Source of the DNA: Perkinsus olseni
Taxonomy: Eukaryota; Perkinsozoa; Perkinsida; Perkinsidae
Reading direction: 5' to 3'
DNA length: 64,000 nt
NCBI GenBank assembly: GCA_013115135.1
Contig: JABANP010000038.1
Coordinates: 62,001 to 126,000, forward strand
Part shown: in pieces, positions 19,301 to 30,278 of the stretch
Layout: every line of letters starts with the position of its first letter
How positions within the stretch are numbered: position 1 is the stretch's first letter
Position numbers and translations under genes: made by a program
The notes under the pieces: generated by a model
Databases searched by the model: none
What the model was told of the DNA's origin: nothing
Seen by the model: only the letters and a program-made list of their open reading frames with translations

Positions 19301-22300
19301 CGCGGGGGCCCGACGGTAGACCACGCAGCCGTCACTCAGATCGTTTCGATGGTCGGAACCACGGTCGAGTATGGCTCGGTGGTACATATCATCCCGGCGG
19401 TCCTTCCAGAAATCTAGATAGCCCTTCAGAGTCACCTGTCGCTGCTCTCGAAGTTCTTCAGAAAGGTCTTGAAGATCTTGATACCACCTTGGGGACTGCA
19501 GGCTCATCTTGGACTTGTAGTCTGTGGTGTGAGCGTGACTGGTGACGTCATGACGAGATGGGTAACCTTTGACTAAGTGCCAGGGGCAAGGGGTGATACG
19601 TCGGAGTAGGGAGTCACATTGAGAGCCCGGGTACAGTCCTGGACGGTGTCGGTCCATGCTTGGTGTTGAGTTTGGTCACTGTTGATGGCCGCCCTCAAGG
19701 CCTGCACCAATTCTCGGTGAATCCTTTCGTACCACCCTCTTAGCCATGGGGAAAACCTCGGGACCGTCAGCTGCTGCACCGAGAAGGGAAAGCTCTTGAC
19801 GACCGTCTGGAATTCCTTGGAGCAAAAGGCCTTATCTTGGTCTGAAATGAGGCAGTACGGGTAGTCTTCTGCGGCGATAAGGGACCGGATAGCTGCGGCG
19901 CATGCTGCCGAACTCTTCCGTGACATCGTCCTAGTCATAAGGTACCCGCTGGCGACGCAGGTCGCTGTGAAGACATAGACTTCAACATCAGAGCTGGATG
20001 TGGTCGATATGGGCTCGTCATCGGAGTAAGAGTCATCAGCAGCTGCAACTCGGCGGAACGGACCGCAGATATCAATACCCCAGCATTCCATAGGACGGAA
20101 GCCGGAGCGCCAGGATGCTGAACCGCCGAAGGCCTTGTTGAGGTTCTGGGGAGCACGGTCACGGTCGGTCACCGGGCAAGCAGCGACATGCCGTTTGCAG
20201 TCGGCCTTAACCTTCTTCCAGTGAAAGCGTGAGCCAACATATCTCTGGAAGGCCGATACCCCGCAGTGCCTCTTTAGCTCGCGACAGCGCCGGAGGATTC
20301 GGATCTGCAGTGCCCTGTCGAAGTCCGGGACGAGGAACTTGCATCCTCCGATCTTGGGGGCGCTCTCATCAGTCCAGTCTAGGGTCCGAATCTTGACAAC
20401 GTCGTCGACCACCATCTTGTCCCGAAGCTGACGGTTCTTGCTGTGCGCAAGGTCCCCGACCTCGGAGTTCCTCACGGCACTCCTCACCCTTGACACACCG
20501 GATCTTGTTGTTGGGAGTGACGAATCGCTTCTTGTAGATCTAAGTCATCGAGAATCTCGGCGTTGTGGATAGTGAGGGAAGGTTCTTTCTTCTTGTGGTT
20601 TGCCATGGCCAAATTGGACCTCGCAGTAGTGGAGTCGAACACAAAAGCCTTCTCCAGTGCTCCAACCACGGCGCCGCGGATCTGTTTGTCACCCATAGGA
20701 GCGGATGTGGGCCTCGTCGGGCGGTCAGCTGGATTCCCGTCACCGGCAATGTGGTAGACCGTAGCATTATAGCCCTCCTTCGAGATGAAGTGATGTATCC
20801 TCTTGAGCCTATTGTCCTCAAAGCGTGGCAGCGACCCTCTTGTCCTGCCGTAGTTCAGCAGCTTCCAGATGACTATCTCGGAGTCGCAGAACAATGCCAC
20901 GTTGTGAAAGTTAGCTCCCACTTTGATGCCCATGAGCGCCAGCAGCTGCTGTATATGCTGAAGAAGATCACATAACCGAGCCAAAGCGTCGAGCTCCTTC
21001 ATGACAATTGTCCGAGGCCGTCCGACTGGGTCATCACAGTAACCGTACTTGCAGGTGATCCTGTTGAAGGCCGTCAGGTCAATCTTGTTCAGCGATGCGA
21101 TTCTGACATCGCAGCACCACAGCTCACCAGAGCTGTCCGAGAACCCCGTGAGCTGGCCATTCTCGAAGTCTAGGTGGCGAGACATCCTGTAGGAGCAGCT
21201 CCGGGCGGTCTCGCCAGTGGCGCACCGCAGCATCAAGATCAGCACTGATGGGCGTCGACCAGCAAGACTTGGAAGCAGCAAGCTTGCGGAGAAGTAATCG
21301 GGCTCCATTGCTGCACTCACTCCAAAGGCCTACCGGGTCGAACAGAGCGCTGAGGACACTTACCGCCTGGGCTCTCGTCAGTGTGGTCTCAGGCAAGGTC
21401 GACGAACAGGAACCACGGCCGGTGCCATAAGCCATCACCAACTCGTCGCTGGCCGGTAGGTAACTGTAGCCCAAGTGGCGAGAGGTTTTGGCGTCGTCGG
21501 CCGGGTGGTCTTGGCTCGGGAGGTTGTGGTTGTCCTTCAGGGGTTGCAGTGAAGTCCATGGCGACTGAACTTATACCGAGCGAAGTCGCGCAGAACCAAC
21601 AACCGTTCAGGCTCCGATCCAGCAGCAACAACATCGTCGAGGTAGAGCTTCAAGCCGTCGATATCATCTGGTGACGGGAGCTTGGTAGGTGCAGGAGGTG
21701 CGGGCGGCACAAGGTCTGGTGCCACTGCTCTCCTTTCATCGGGCAGGAACCGCACCCGTGGAGGTAGGCCTTGGAGATCATCCTTCCATATGCCCTTGAG
21801 GTGCTCTTGTGCTCTCTTGAGTCCTCTCGGAGCCCACCCGGCTCCAAAGTACACAGCTCCAAATTGGAGAGTGCATCCCGCAGCTTGGACCCCACAATAA
21901 GGTCGATCCGCAGGGTGGATGGATAGGGACAGAAACGCCTTGCTGATATCCATGCTGAAGTAGTATCTCCCACTCCTCCAATAGAGGAGGTTACCCTCCA
22001 GTGACGATGATGAGGACCTCTCTCCAACAGGGAAGGCGTGGGTGAACAAGTTGTCAGGGCGAGCATCCAAAACGACCCGAATGGGTGTCGAGACACTCAC
22101 AGGGTCATGAACACAGAATGCCCGGATGAACCGTCCCGTCAAAGAGGAAGTCGGCACATGCCTTTGTCCATGTCGTCGCGAACCGACTCCATGTAGGCTT
22201 CGAGCTGAGCATCAGAGCCTGCCGCCGTGGTCGGTGTGCAGAAACCATACGAGACGAACTCGTATATCTTCTTGCGGAAATCTTCCTTCTTGCCATAGGG

Positions 22301-25300
22301 GAGCTTCCTCATGATGGCCAGATCACAGCGCCTGGCCTTGTAGCTGTTGACTGGTGGTCTGAGCTCGGACTTCCATGGTACTCTCAGCACTGGCCGACCG
22401 TCAGGGGCGCTCTCTGGATCTCGCTGCAAGTGGATGTCGAAGCACCGAGATGCGAGATCTTCCGTACTCTCGAAGTCGCCGACAGATGCCTCGGTCGGCG
22501 GTACTGACCTAGGAGACTGAGCAATGGCGAGCTCCCTCGCACCGACGGAGTGCTTCTTGTTCATCGGCGTAAAGGTCGGAGCTTTCCGGCCCACCGCTAC
22601 CAGTCCCAAGCTGCAAGGTACAAGACATCAGGCGATGGGTAGATTCCCAGTTGGTGTCCAGGCCGTCGTAGCATAAGGCTTGAAGGTTGAGGCAGTTGAG
22701 GCTGAGATGGTCGGGGCCAGGGAGGATGATCGTTCTAGTGGGCGAGGCTGGATGCCGAGGGTATCGAGGATGTCTCGGAGCTCTTGTGCCGACTCTCCGA
22801 GGAGCATACAATCCGCATATCCTGGGAGCATGAACCACAGGCAACCAGCTTCTCGCAGCACAGAACTAGACAACAACATTTGGTGGCTAAGGTCGGGGTA
22901 GACGTAGCACTTGATGGTGATAGTGGCACACTCGGTAGTGGAGAAGGTCACCGGAAGCACCACGGCCGTGTCGATGGGTATAGGGTCCTTCGAGCCGTCG
23001 CTACTGGTCGCCGCGTGTCCTGCCGGGAGGACTTTTCATCTCGACCCCGGCCCTGTTCCATTGGTGAATCAGGTCGGGGTGGATGAAGCAGTGAGAAGCA
23101 CCGGAATCGACCAGAGCAGACTGCTTGTAGCGGAGCTTGTTGTCCGTGTTTAGGTAGATGTCGATGTTGGTCAAGCCAGAGTCCGATCGGGTCTTGCTAG
23201 TCGATAGCGCAACTAGATTCACCTGGGAGTCTTTCACCGTCGTTGTTGTCGGTGTTCTCTTCGCCTTAACTCTGTCGAAGATCAGCTTCCTCTGCTCCAC
23301 AGGCATCGGTCTCAGCTCCTTGGCCTGACAAGCCCGAGCAAAATGGCCCTGGCCGGAACACCTCATGCACGTGATAGGTCCTTTCATCAGGGAGGGACAT
23401 GGTGCAGAGGCTTCCGGATGGTTAACCATACCGCACGTTCTGCAACGACAAGCAGGAAGACTCACGTCCGAGGCAGGGCAGAGCACAGTAGAGTGATCAT
23501 TGGAGAGGCATCGCTGACACTTGAATGTCTTTATGTGGTCATTGGTGATAGTAGCCTCCACGTTGTTGGCTTCAGCTTGTCGGAATGACCGGTTGTAGAA
23601 GGGACGGGAGATGTCGACGATTTCCTCTTGAGAGTCAAGCGCGGGAGCCGATGGTGACTTGGTCTTGGCCTTCTTGGATAGAACTCGACACACGTGCCTC
23701 GTGATGTCCTTCAACCGGTCTAGGTCCTTGTAGATCGCAGCGTCCTTAATCTCCGATATGAGCTTGTGCTTGACACGATCGGAGAGCCCATGGTAGAAAT
23801 AATGAGCTAGTTCTTCTGAGTTCCTTAGGCGAGAGCTCTCACAGTCTTCCACATGCTCATGCAAGAACTCGATACGGATCAACCCGAAGCGTTGAAGATA
23901 GCGATCATATGCCGTTACAACTTCGGCGTCGTTCTTCACAGTGTTCATCTTCAAGGCTTGGAGCTTCCCTCTAGAGGTCTCATCGTCATGAGATGAAGAG
24001 TACTCCTTAGTCAGGTAGACCCAGAGAGCATCGTGCAGATCCTCGAAGGTGCTGTACATATTGCTGTGCTCCACTGTCATAGCTGCCACCTCCTCGGATG
24101 GACGGGGCTAGTACTCGGAGACACAGCAAATACTTAACTGCCCAGTCGCCGAACCGGTATAGATGCTGACCTTCTAAGAGGGTCTTCAGCCTTGTTACCG
24201 ATCTGTCGTCGCTGTCGCCGGTCCAGTAGTTGGTCACCCCGTTGCTATGGGATCCGAGGAAGGATAGATCTGCCTTGTCGACCGTCTTCTTGGCTTTGGT
24301 AGCTACCTCGTCGTTGCTGATGTTGACAGACTTACTAGTCTTTCGACTGGGCTTCAAAGTGTCATCGGTAGGGAAACTCTGTTGGCTGGGTGTTGGGGAT
24401 GTCCTCATACTGTGCGCCGTCTCGGACATTGCGTTGCAGAGAGCAGCCATTTGATTCGACAGCATCTTGTTGGTCTCAGCGAGCTGGTTGGTTAGGGCCT
24501 GGAACATCTCCTTATTGACTTTCCTGTTGGTCTCGATGATGTGGGACGTCGCTTCAACCAGCAAAGGTTGTAGAGAGCCTTCGGCACCTAGGCGTGGTGA
24601 ATGCCTAGTTTTGATCCCGGTAGAATGCGCGGAGTCATCGGGGTCGTCCGCTTTAGGAGGATTAGTCATATATCAACACAGATCAGAGGTCAAGGGGGAT
24701 CAAAAGTCTTCTAGTTTTGGCTCTCAATCGAACCTCAGCTACAGCCGTTTCATGCAGACAGCCGTTTCAAGATACGAGTATCTTTGCGCATCTTGCGATG
24801 CATCGCACAACATCAGCCCGAGCTGGAGCATGCAAGAACTCTCCCTCTGCGCAGATTCCATCACTGTACGTAAGATAGAAGAAAAGAAGGCAGAAAGTGA
24901 GGTCGTTACCGAGAACAGTGCACGTTTGAAAAGGGAGGTCGAAGACGTGAGCGCTGAGATCCTAGAAGTGTCTGAGCGGATGAGGCAAGCCAACAGAGTA
25001 GGACAGAGCGAAATGAACGTCTTCTGAGGGGCTCTACAGCGATCATGGGCTAGAGGCCACAGCCTTCAGGTCCTCTCTTCGGTCGGAAAGAACCTAACCG
25101 AGCTGCGAGAGAAGAAACAAGACCTAGTGGATGTCTTTTGGCAAGCCAGCTCTCCCGGGACTCGGGAAGGGTAGTCGTGCACGATCTCCGGATACCCGAG
25201 CAGCCTTCCACTTGCGTTCAAGATACGCCACCATCATGGAAGCGAACCTCCCGGGAGTCCACGGCTTACTGCTCGAACATATAAGTGTACCTGAGGTAAG

Positions 25301-28300
25301 ATCGCTGCTCGGCTACAAGCATTATCCCAGCGGCGCAGCCTCGGCGTTCAGGAGTATCGGCTGGCCGTCGAAGTGACGGCAGGGCCGCAGCTGTTCAATA
25401 TACTAGTCGATGATGAGGAAGTGATGGGCCGATGCATGGACCTGCTGGAAGAGAAAGCAAGCAGAGAGTGGCAAATCATTCAGAGCTACCTTCATGTCTC
25501 TAGAGGAGGTAACCACCCGCGGTAAGACGCTCCCGGCCAATCTGAAGACTCACACCCTAGGCGAAGGAACGCGACTCGTCGCACTATCCTCCAGACAGCC
25601 TGGCCGACTCAATCCCCCTCACCGATGTCATCGAAAGCCCGGACTGGGTCCGGTGCGTGGTCCAGAGGGTGTGGGGGAGGTATCCCGACAGCTGTAACGT
25701 GCTACTGTAATGAGGCTATCTCTGCATAGGTTCATTCTCGTCACAGGAGCAACTGAGGGTCCAGCTGGTCTTGAGTTCAGCACAGTTACGCGTGAAGGGG
25801 ATATCTTTAGCCGGAACGGTAAGCTCACGGCGATGAAACCCGTACATAGCAGCGACTCACGATAGCTCGTCTATCAGGTCTACTCGAGGGAGGTTTTTTC
25901 GACCCTCAACGTTGCACAAGACTGGAGGAGTGGTAATCATATGCAGTCTGTACTTTCATCTTCCATCGGGTTTCAGGGAGCGTGTATCAAGGGTTAACGA
26001 TGAGATCAAGTTGCTCGAGGATAGACTGGAGAACGTCACTGCCAATTTGTTGACGGAGCGGTCTGCCGAGAAAAATCTCAAGCAAAGGCTCCTCAGCATT
26101 CGAGTGAACCTACAGCGGAACCTCCGAGTAGGAGCCTCTCACGAGGCCGAGTTATTATCGAGCCTTGCTTCCTGATCAGGCGGAGGCCGTGAAAGGTCGA
26201 CAACTTTCGGAACTCCGAGATGCAAGGCAGCGATTGAGCGACAGCATCTACTTGGCGACGCGGTAGCCTTCGTCTCATTCTCGATAAGCGAACAGCGAGC
26301 TCACAGCGCCTCGAGCTAACGAACGCTTCACTGTCAAGTTTCAAGGTTGTCGAGAGAATACGATGCCGAACAGAAGTCACTGGAACTCGAGATCGCCGCG
26401 ATAGAGGCTGAGCGCAGTGAGTTACCGACCAGTCGAGTAGCGTTGGAGCCGTGTATGCGTAGAATCTCCTGTCACTGATACGGGAGAGCTCACGGAGGCG
26501 GACGCCGTACAGCTCGAGAATCTGGTAGAGGAGTTAGCCAAGAAGCGCCAGAAGTGTCGGAGAACTCTCAGTGATATCTCACTGCTGCTTCCTCCTGCTG
26601 GCTGAAAACCTCCTGTTTTGATGCCGCGTAGGAAAGTCGCGGAGCGGCGAGTCGCTATCGGCAAACTCCGGGCTCGACTGGCTCTCTTGATCGAAGGACG
26701 ATTGTCCCCACTCGAGGATCAGTTGCGTGACGCGATCTTGGCGACTACGGAGGAGAAGCAAGATGACTTGGAGAAGGAGAGGTTGGCGTCACTTCGGGCG
26801 AACTGTCTCGTGGGAGCTTATCATCAGGAGGATTCGATGGTTGGCTGGTGAGCTCACTGAGATCGAACAGAACTCGTCCTCGCCAGTGAGAGGCTCTCAG
26901 AGTTACGCGAGCTACAGTCATCCAAATGTAGGCTTCCGTAATGGTACGTCGTCATCCGGTGTTATTCAGCATCGTGCGTGGAGGGCATGGAGGCCGAGGT
27001 CGCTGATCTCGAGGCGTCAGTTGCGAACCTGAAGGGAGCTTATGATGAGAAGACAAATGAAATAAGAGTGTAAGAACTATACCATTCAGAAGTCTATTTT
27101 GCGGATAAGGCCGTAGCCTATATGGGGGTCGAGGATTTCACGTTGGCGGCTTGAGACAGCGAATTGGCGGTAGGGTCGAGACGGGGGTATACAATTGGCG
27201 GATAAAGAAGTCATTTTAGCGGCAGGTCTCGAATAAGAAATCCAATTCCGCGAATAAGGCACACAATTTCATGGTTAAGGAAATCAATTTCAATTTCGGG
27301 GGTCAACTGACACGGAAATCTTCCCGCTGCTATTCTCAGCGTGACACAACTGCGCGACAGTGCATGACAGTATCTCAGTATGACAGGAGTCCTTCTCTAC
27401 TATCCATTATACAATTAAGCTTCTATCCATCCAGTATTCGTCTTGGCTGAGCAAAGATGATGATGATCCTAAATGAGAGCAAAGTTGGCGAGAAGCCATC
27501 GCCGGCCCCCGAATCCAACAGGATTCCATGAGATACTGTCATGCACTGTCGCGCAGTTGTGTCACGCTGAGAATAGCAGCGGGAAGATTTCCGGTATGGC
27601 TCAAGTTGACCCCCCGAAATTGATGTCCTTATCGGCGAAATTGATTTCCTTAATCATGAAATTGCGTGCCTTATTCGCGGAATTGATTTCCTTATTTGAG
27701 ACCTGCCGCTAAAATGACTTCTTTATCCGTCAATTGTTTCCCCTAATCTCGACCCTACCGCTAATTTGCTGTCTCAAGCCCGCCAACGTGAAATCCTCGA
27801 CCCCCATATAGGCGGCCTTATCCGCCGAATAGACTTCTGAATGGTATAGTCGGGCTAGCAGCGAGCTCTCCTTGCACGGATTGCACCTCAGCTACGAGGA
27901 ACGGCATTCCCTTGCTGACACTAAGTTGGACGACATCATCGCTCACCAACCCGACGTGGACAACCTTGACGATGCTATCAGGGAGATGACCGATGTAACT
28001 GTCACCATACGGTTGGAATACTCCTTTCTGGAGGGTGTTTCAAAGCTTCGGGAACGTCGGAGTGTTCGGACGTGGCATGTCCACGTATCCGATGCGAAGA
28101 ACGATGTGAACATCGAACGGTATATGGTATAGTTACCCACGTTTACTATCTGAAGGACGCTAGTTTGCACGGCGATAAACACGATGGTGTCTTCTCACAA
28201 CTTCTACTATCGTTGGTAGCAGGCTGGGGCACTAGAAATACTTTTCCACTACTGGATCGGGCTCACAAAGTTGATGGGGATGGCGGGCGGGGCGTCGCTG

Positions 28301-29508
28301 CTCAGGACACACCGCAGCTGCGTAAGAGACTGTTGAAGTGCGCCAGGGCTGTGTCAAGATTCGCCAGCGTGAACAACAAAGCCGCCGAACAGTGAGATGG
28401 TTGGAGTCTCTCTTGCTGACATATTAATAGGTTTGGAGAGTTCAACGGCCAATACGAAGATCTCCTGCAGAAGCAACGGGAAATGGATGAAGGCCAGGTG
28501 AGAACGTGCCTTTGAAGCATCTTTCCTGACCCATGCAGCGAAAACTGTGCTTGAGTTATGCCAATGATTATTATATACTTGATGACTGCCAGGTTTGTAG
28601 GAGTCGGAACGCTTGCTGTGTCAGGCGGCTATAGATGACCTCATCAGGAGCCTCGACGCCGAAAAGAAGGATAACATAGTCAAGAGCTTCGCCCAGATCA
28701 ACGAGAACTTCTCCGGAACATTCTCCGCACTTGTTAGACCGACCGTTACTCTGTTTGTGCTGCCTGTCGGCTTTTAAAGGTGCCCGACGGGAGTGCAAAG
28801 ATGAAGCTCCTTAGACGGAGTCACACCGAGGAGGACGGCGAAGACACTGACAGCACGACCTCGTCGATGACAGAAGACGAGTGGGCTGACGACTACACAT
28901 GATGGCTTCTCGACTGTATCACAGGTACGTCGGTGTGGCGCTGGAGGTTACCTTCTCTCGCAGCCGGAGCCGAATGAAGAGGATGTATGAGCTCAGCGGA
29001 GGTCAAAAGACTGTGGTACGTGTCGGGGCGAGGAGCCTTCGCAACTTTATGCGAAAAGCACGAGGACATTCCGGACACAAGTTTTATCAGAGTGCTGAGA
29101 ACGACGTCCATCATTCAGGTCGCAGTTGCACTCCTCTTCGCTATGCAGAAGACAGAGCAGCCGCCGTTCTATCTATTTGACGAGATTGATGCTGCTCTCG
29201 ATCCCCAGTAAGATTCCGAGACAGCATCATGCGCACCCGAACTTACATGCGCTCCCGTGTCGTACCCAAGGTACCGTGAGGCTGTGGCGCGTCTGGTAGC
29301 ATCTGTTGCCAACCCTGAGTCTGGCGCTCCAGCCCAGGTGACTAAGACGGTTGACGCCTCCGAGAGCGAATCGGATCCTCCTCAGGTTATCTGCACAACG
29401 TTTCACTCTGAGCTGTGTCAAGTCGCTGACAGGCATTATCGAGTGTCTATCAATGACTGCAGTAGCAGCGTCGCCGTAATCAATGGCGGCTGTCAACATC
29501 TACTATGA
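16399..29508 (+). CDS. SMC3-type cohesin ATPase, copy B, split by a retrotransposon
   Basis: The second SMC3 gene, about 7 kb without its insertion. Exon 1 from ATG 16399 encodes MHLKKLTIKGYKTYRDLTT and Walker A (GLNGSGKSN) in an intact frame. Downstream come VELTLDNADGRIPIDKAEV, VEQGKVTSL, KRLDLLKEVSGTRVYDL (near 17075-17135), coiled coil, the hinge (VHGLLLEHISVPE near 25258; EFSTVTREGDIFSRNGKL near 25775), the second coil, and a C-lobe with intact signature YELSGGQKTVV (near 28985-29015) and Walker B PFYLFDEIDAALDPQ (near 29165-29210). It ends VICTTFHSELCQVADRHY and stop 29506-29508. A BEL/Pao-like element at 18656-24809 interrupts an exon: removing it and one 4-bp repeat restores continuous coding (EFDQDNYQHQPELEHAR). 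The allele as sequenced should be disrupted. Introns also hold a tRNA-Leu and a MITE. Confidence 0.75.
18121..18200 (-). tRNA. tRNA-Leu (TAG)
   Basis: An 80-nt class II tRNA on the minus strand. The acceptor stem is GACAGTT/AGCTGTC. The D arm is GCC...GGC. The anticodon stem GTGGC/GCCAT encloses TTTAGGC, so the anticodon is TAG (reads CUN leucine codons). A variable arm with TCCGAAAGG follows, then T arm GTGGG-TTCGAAC-CCCAC. It lies antisense in an intron of SMC3 copy B (acceptor near 18270). Unlike the tRNA-Trp, no T run directly follows. Confidence 0.92.
18656..18839 (-). repeat. 3' LTR of the retrotransposon
   Basis: A 184-bp direct repeat identical to 24626-24809. Both ends are TG/CA. 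The base pairs outside it (18652-18655, ACAT) form the left half of the target site duplication. Confidence 0.93.
18944..19144 (-). CDS. Retrotransposon C-terminal Tudor/SH3-like segment
   Basis: The frame contains YEGVIEKVNPNGLLTILFDD, a short beta-rich pattern like a Tudor or integrase C-terminal SH3 fold, followed by GERYDDIDPKKEK and a stop. It lies at the 3' end of pol, just inside the 3' LTR. It may help target integration; this is inference only. Confidence 0.5.
   Translation of the reverse strand: MRSQLWPSPLPVGTRISMPFATNGKDQDYEGVIEKVNPNGLLTILFDDGERYDDIDPKKEKVTAMS
19238..20496 (-). CDS. Retrotransposon integrase (frame-broken)
   Basis: The main frame (19573-20496) has a zinc-binding-like region (RHCGVSAFQRYVGSRFHW ... 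HVAACPVTDR). The usual last Cys is replaced by Thr, which would weaken an HHCC finger. A DDE core follows: Asp in CWGIDICGPF, Asp in CLISDQDKAF, and Glu in RGWYERIHRELV. The tail continues in another frame (19238-19657). It catalyses insertion of the cDNA. A frame shift near 19600-19650 splits core and tail. Confidence 0.75.
20484..21474 (-). CDS. Retrotransposon RNase H region
   Basis: Two overlapping frames cover the RT-connection region and RNase H. The stretch GFSDSSGELWCCDVRI supplies the first acidic residue of RNase H, VALFCDSEIVIWKLLNYGRT another Asp, and YHIAGDGNPADRPTRP the conserved tail typical of BEL/Pao and retroviral-type RNase H. It degrades the RNA strand during reverse transcription. 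Confidence 0.7.
21537..22963 (-). CDS. Retrotransposon reverse transcriptase (frame-broken)
   Basis: RT palm motifs are clear at 21537-22157: YYFSMDISKAFLSLSI (motif A, with the first catalytic Asp), FGAVYFGAGWAPRG, and LKLYLDDVVAAGSEPE with the YLDD box. Upstream frames 22139-22609 and 22628-22963 carry the linker from protease to RT (SELRPPVNSYKARR and so on). A stop codon separates these two in the same frame, and a frame shift joins the second to RT. It copies element RNA to DNA. Confidence 0.75.
23001..24669 (-). CDS. Retrotransposon gag and protease
   Basis: Frame 24007-24669 is the polar gag N-terminus. Frame 23001-24089 continues gag and has three zinc knuckles: CQRCLSNDHSTVLC and CMRCSGQGHFARAC (both CX2CX4HX4C), with CRTCGMVNHPEASAPC between them (CX2CX4HX6C). 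A retropepsin motif follows near the end (SALVDSGASHCFIHPDLI). The two frames overlap by about 80 bp and need a frameshift to join. Confidence 0.75.
24626..24809 (-). repeat. 5' LTR of the retrotransposon
   Basis: Identical in all 184 positions to 18656-18839. The next four bases (24810-24813, ACAT) complete the target site duplication. The promoter for the minus-strand transcript should lie here. Confidence 0.93.
27076..27850. mobile_element. Foldback/MITE-like element with ~300-bp inverted repeats
   Basis: The left arm (about 27076-27376) starts ACTATACCATTCAGAAGTC. Its reverse complement forms the right arm (about 27531-27850, ending TGAATGGTATAGT). A spacer of about 155 bp lies between. 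The arms differ at scattered positions. They contain repeated short words such as GAATTGATTTCCTTA. No transposase is encoded, so it is non-autonomous. A TA dinucleotide lies near each end, so a TA target duplication is possible but cannot be separated from the repeat. It lies just after a GTAAG donor, inside an intron of SMC3 copy B. Confidence 0.85.
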
Positions 29509-30278
29509 TGAGCACTTTTATCATGTCCTCCTATTTGATTTTCTTTCCTCAAGCAAGTCCTTTTCCTGCGAGTCAGTGCATCTGGCTTTGCCGCTAACGT
29601 TCGTTCACTTCTACTGACCTGGTTGTGTTGTGGTGGTCACGTGGAGAGTGGATATGCGCCGACCTCCAGAAACGCTTCAATAGAATATCTTCCCCAACTC
29701 GTTTCCTTCATCAACTAAACGTTATGGGAGAGACTGATACGTATGCGGAACTCAACTACAGATCTACCGAAACTAAGGAAGAACGAAAAGAGGGCACGAC
29801 ACGCAATAGGTAGGCACACTTTCAAGGTTATGGAGGAAACGCTGTCGATAAGCGTCCTCATTCACGCGTCGGAACGGCTCGCTGCGTGTGGGAGGCATCC
29901 AGCTCGCCAGCTGAGTTAAGCTGTGATGGATCACCTTTGTCCATGGCGGCAGCCTCGGCCCGTGCTAGTGCCAGATCGCTCAGTATGCCCTCAGTGTCCC
30001 AGCTTTTCGATGCCTGACACAAGCCAAGGCGCGCAGAGTCCTCCGCGAGTGAATTATACTACCCGGACCCAGTAGTCGAACACACACACGCTCTGGTCGA
30101 GTTTCTTCAAAAGCCAGAACTCGAATGGAGGACAGGTTGTCGGCAAGTCTGCGGCGGAGAGCTCTCCCGCTGCACCTGAGCAATGTGTGGTTGGTGGTAA
30201 TGAGGATCAAGCGAAGCCGTCAGTAGAGCCTCGCGAAACACGGGCGCTTACTCAGTATTTTTGCTCCCGCCGACGGCG
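29509..30278. other. No confident gene
   Basis: An ATG at about 29731 opens a short polar plus-strand frame (MGETDTYAELNYRSTE) ending near a possible GTAGGC donor at about 29811. It might be the first exon of an unknown gene, but I see no convincing second exon. The rest shows only short frames without motifs. Confidence 0.3.

Larger units (their letters stand above)
18656..24809 (-). mobile_element. BEL/Pao-like LTR retrotransposon, 6154 bp
   Basis: Coding sense is the minus strand: gag with zinc knuckles, aspartic protease, reverse transcriptase, RNase H, integrase, then a Tudor/SH3-like tail. Two 184-bp LTRs bound it, starting TG and ending CA and identical base for base, flanked by a 4-bp target duplication ACAT (18652-18655 and 24810-24813). 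BEL/Pao is favoured over Ty3 by the domain style, notably the RNase H tail YHIAGDGNPADRPTRP, and by the TSD length. The polyprotein is broken over several frames, so either the copy is dead despite its young LTRs or the assembly carries indels. It interrupts an exon of SMC3 copy B. A run resembling a tRNA T arm (GATCCCGG, 24613-24620) lies next to the 5' LTR and may belong to the primer site. Confidence 0.88.

Noticed and set aside
21000..21474. Ty1/copia assignment of the retrotransposon
   Set aside because: Integrase follows RT and RNase H; copia elements place integrase before RT.
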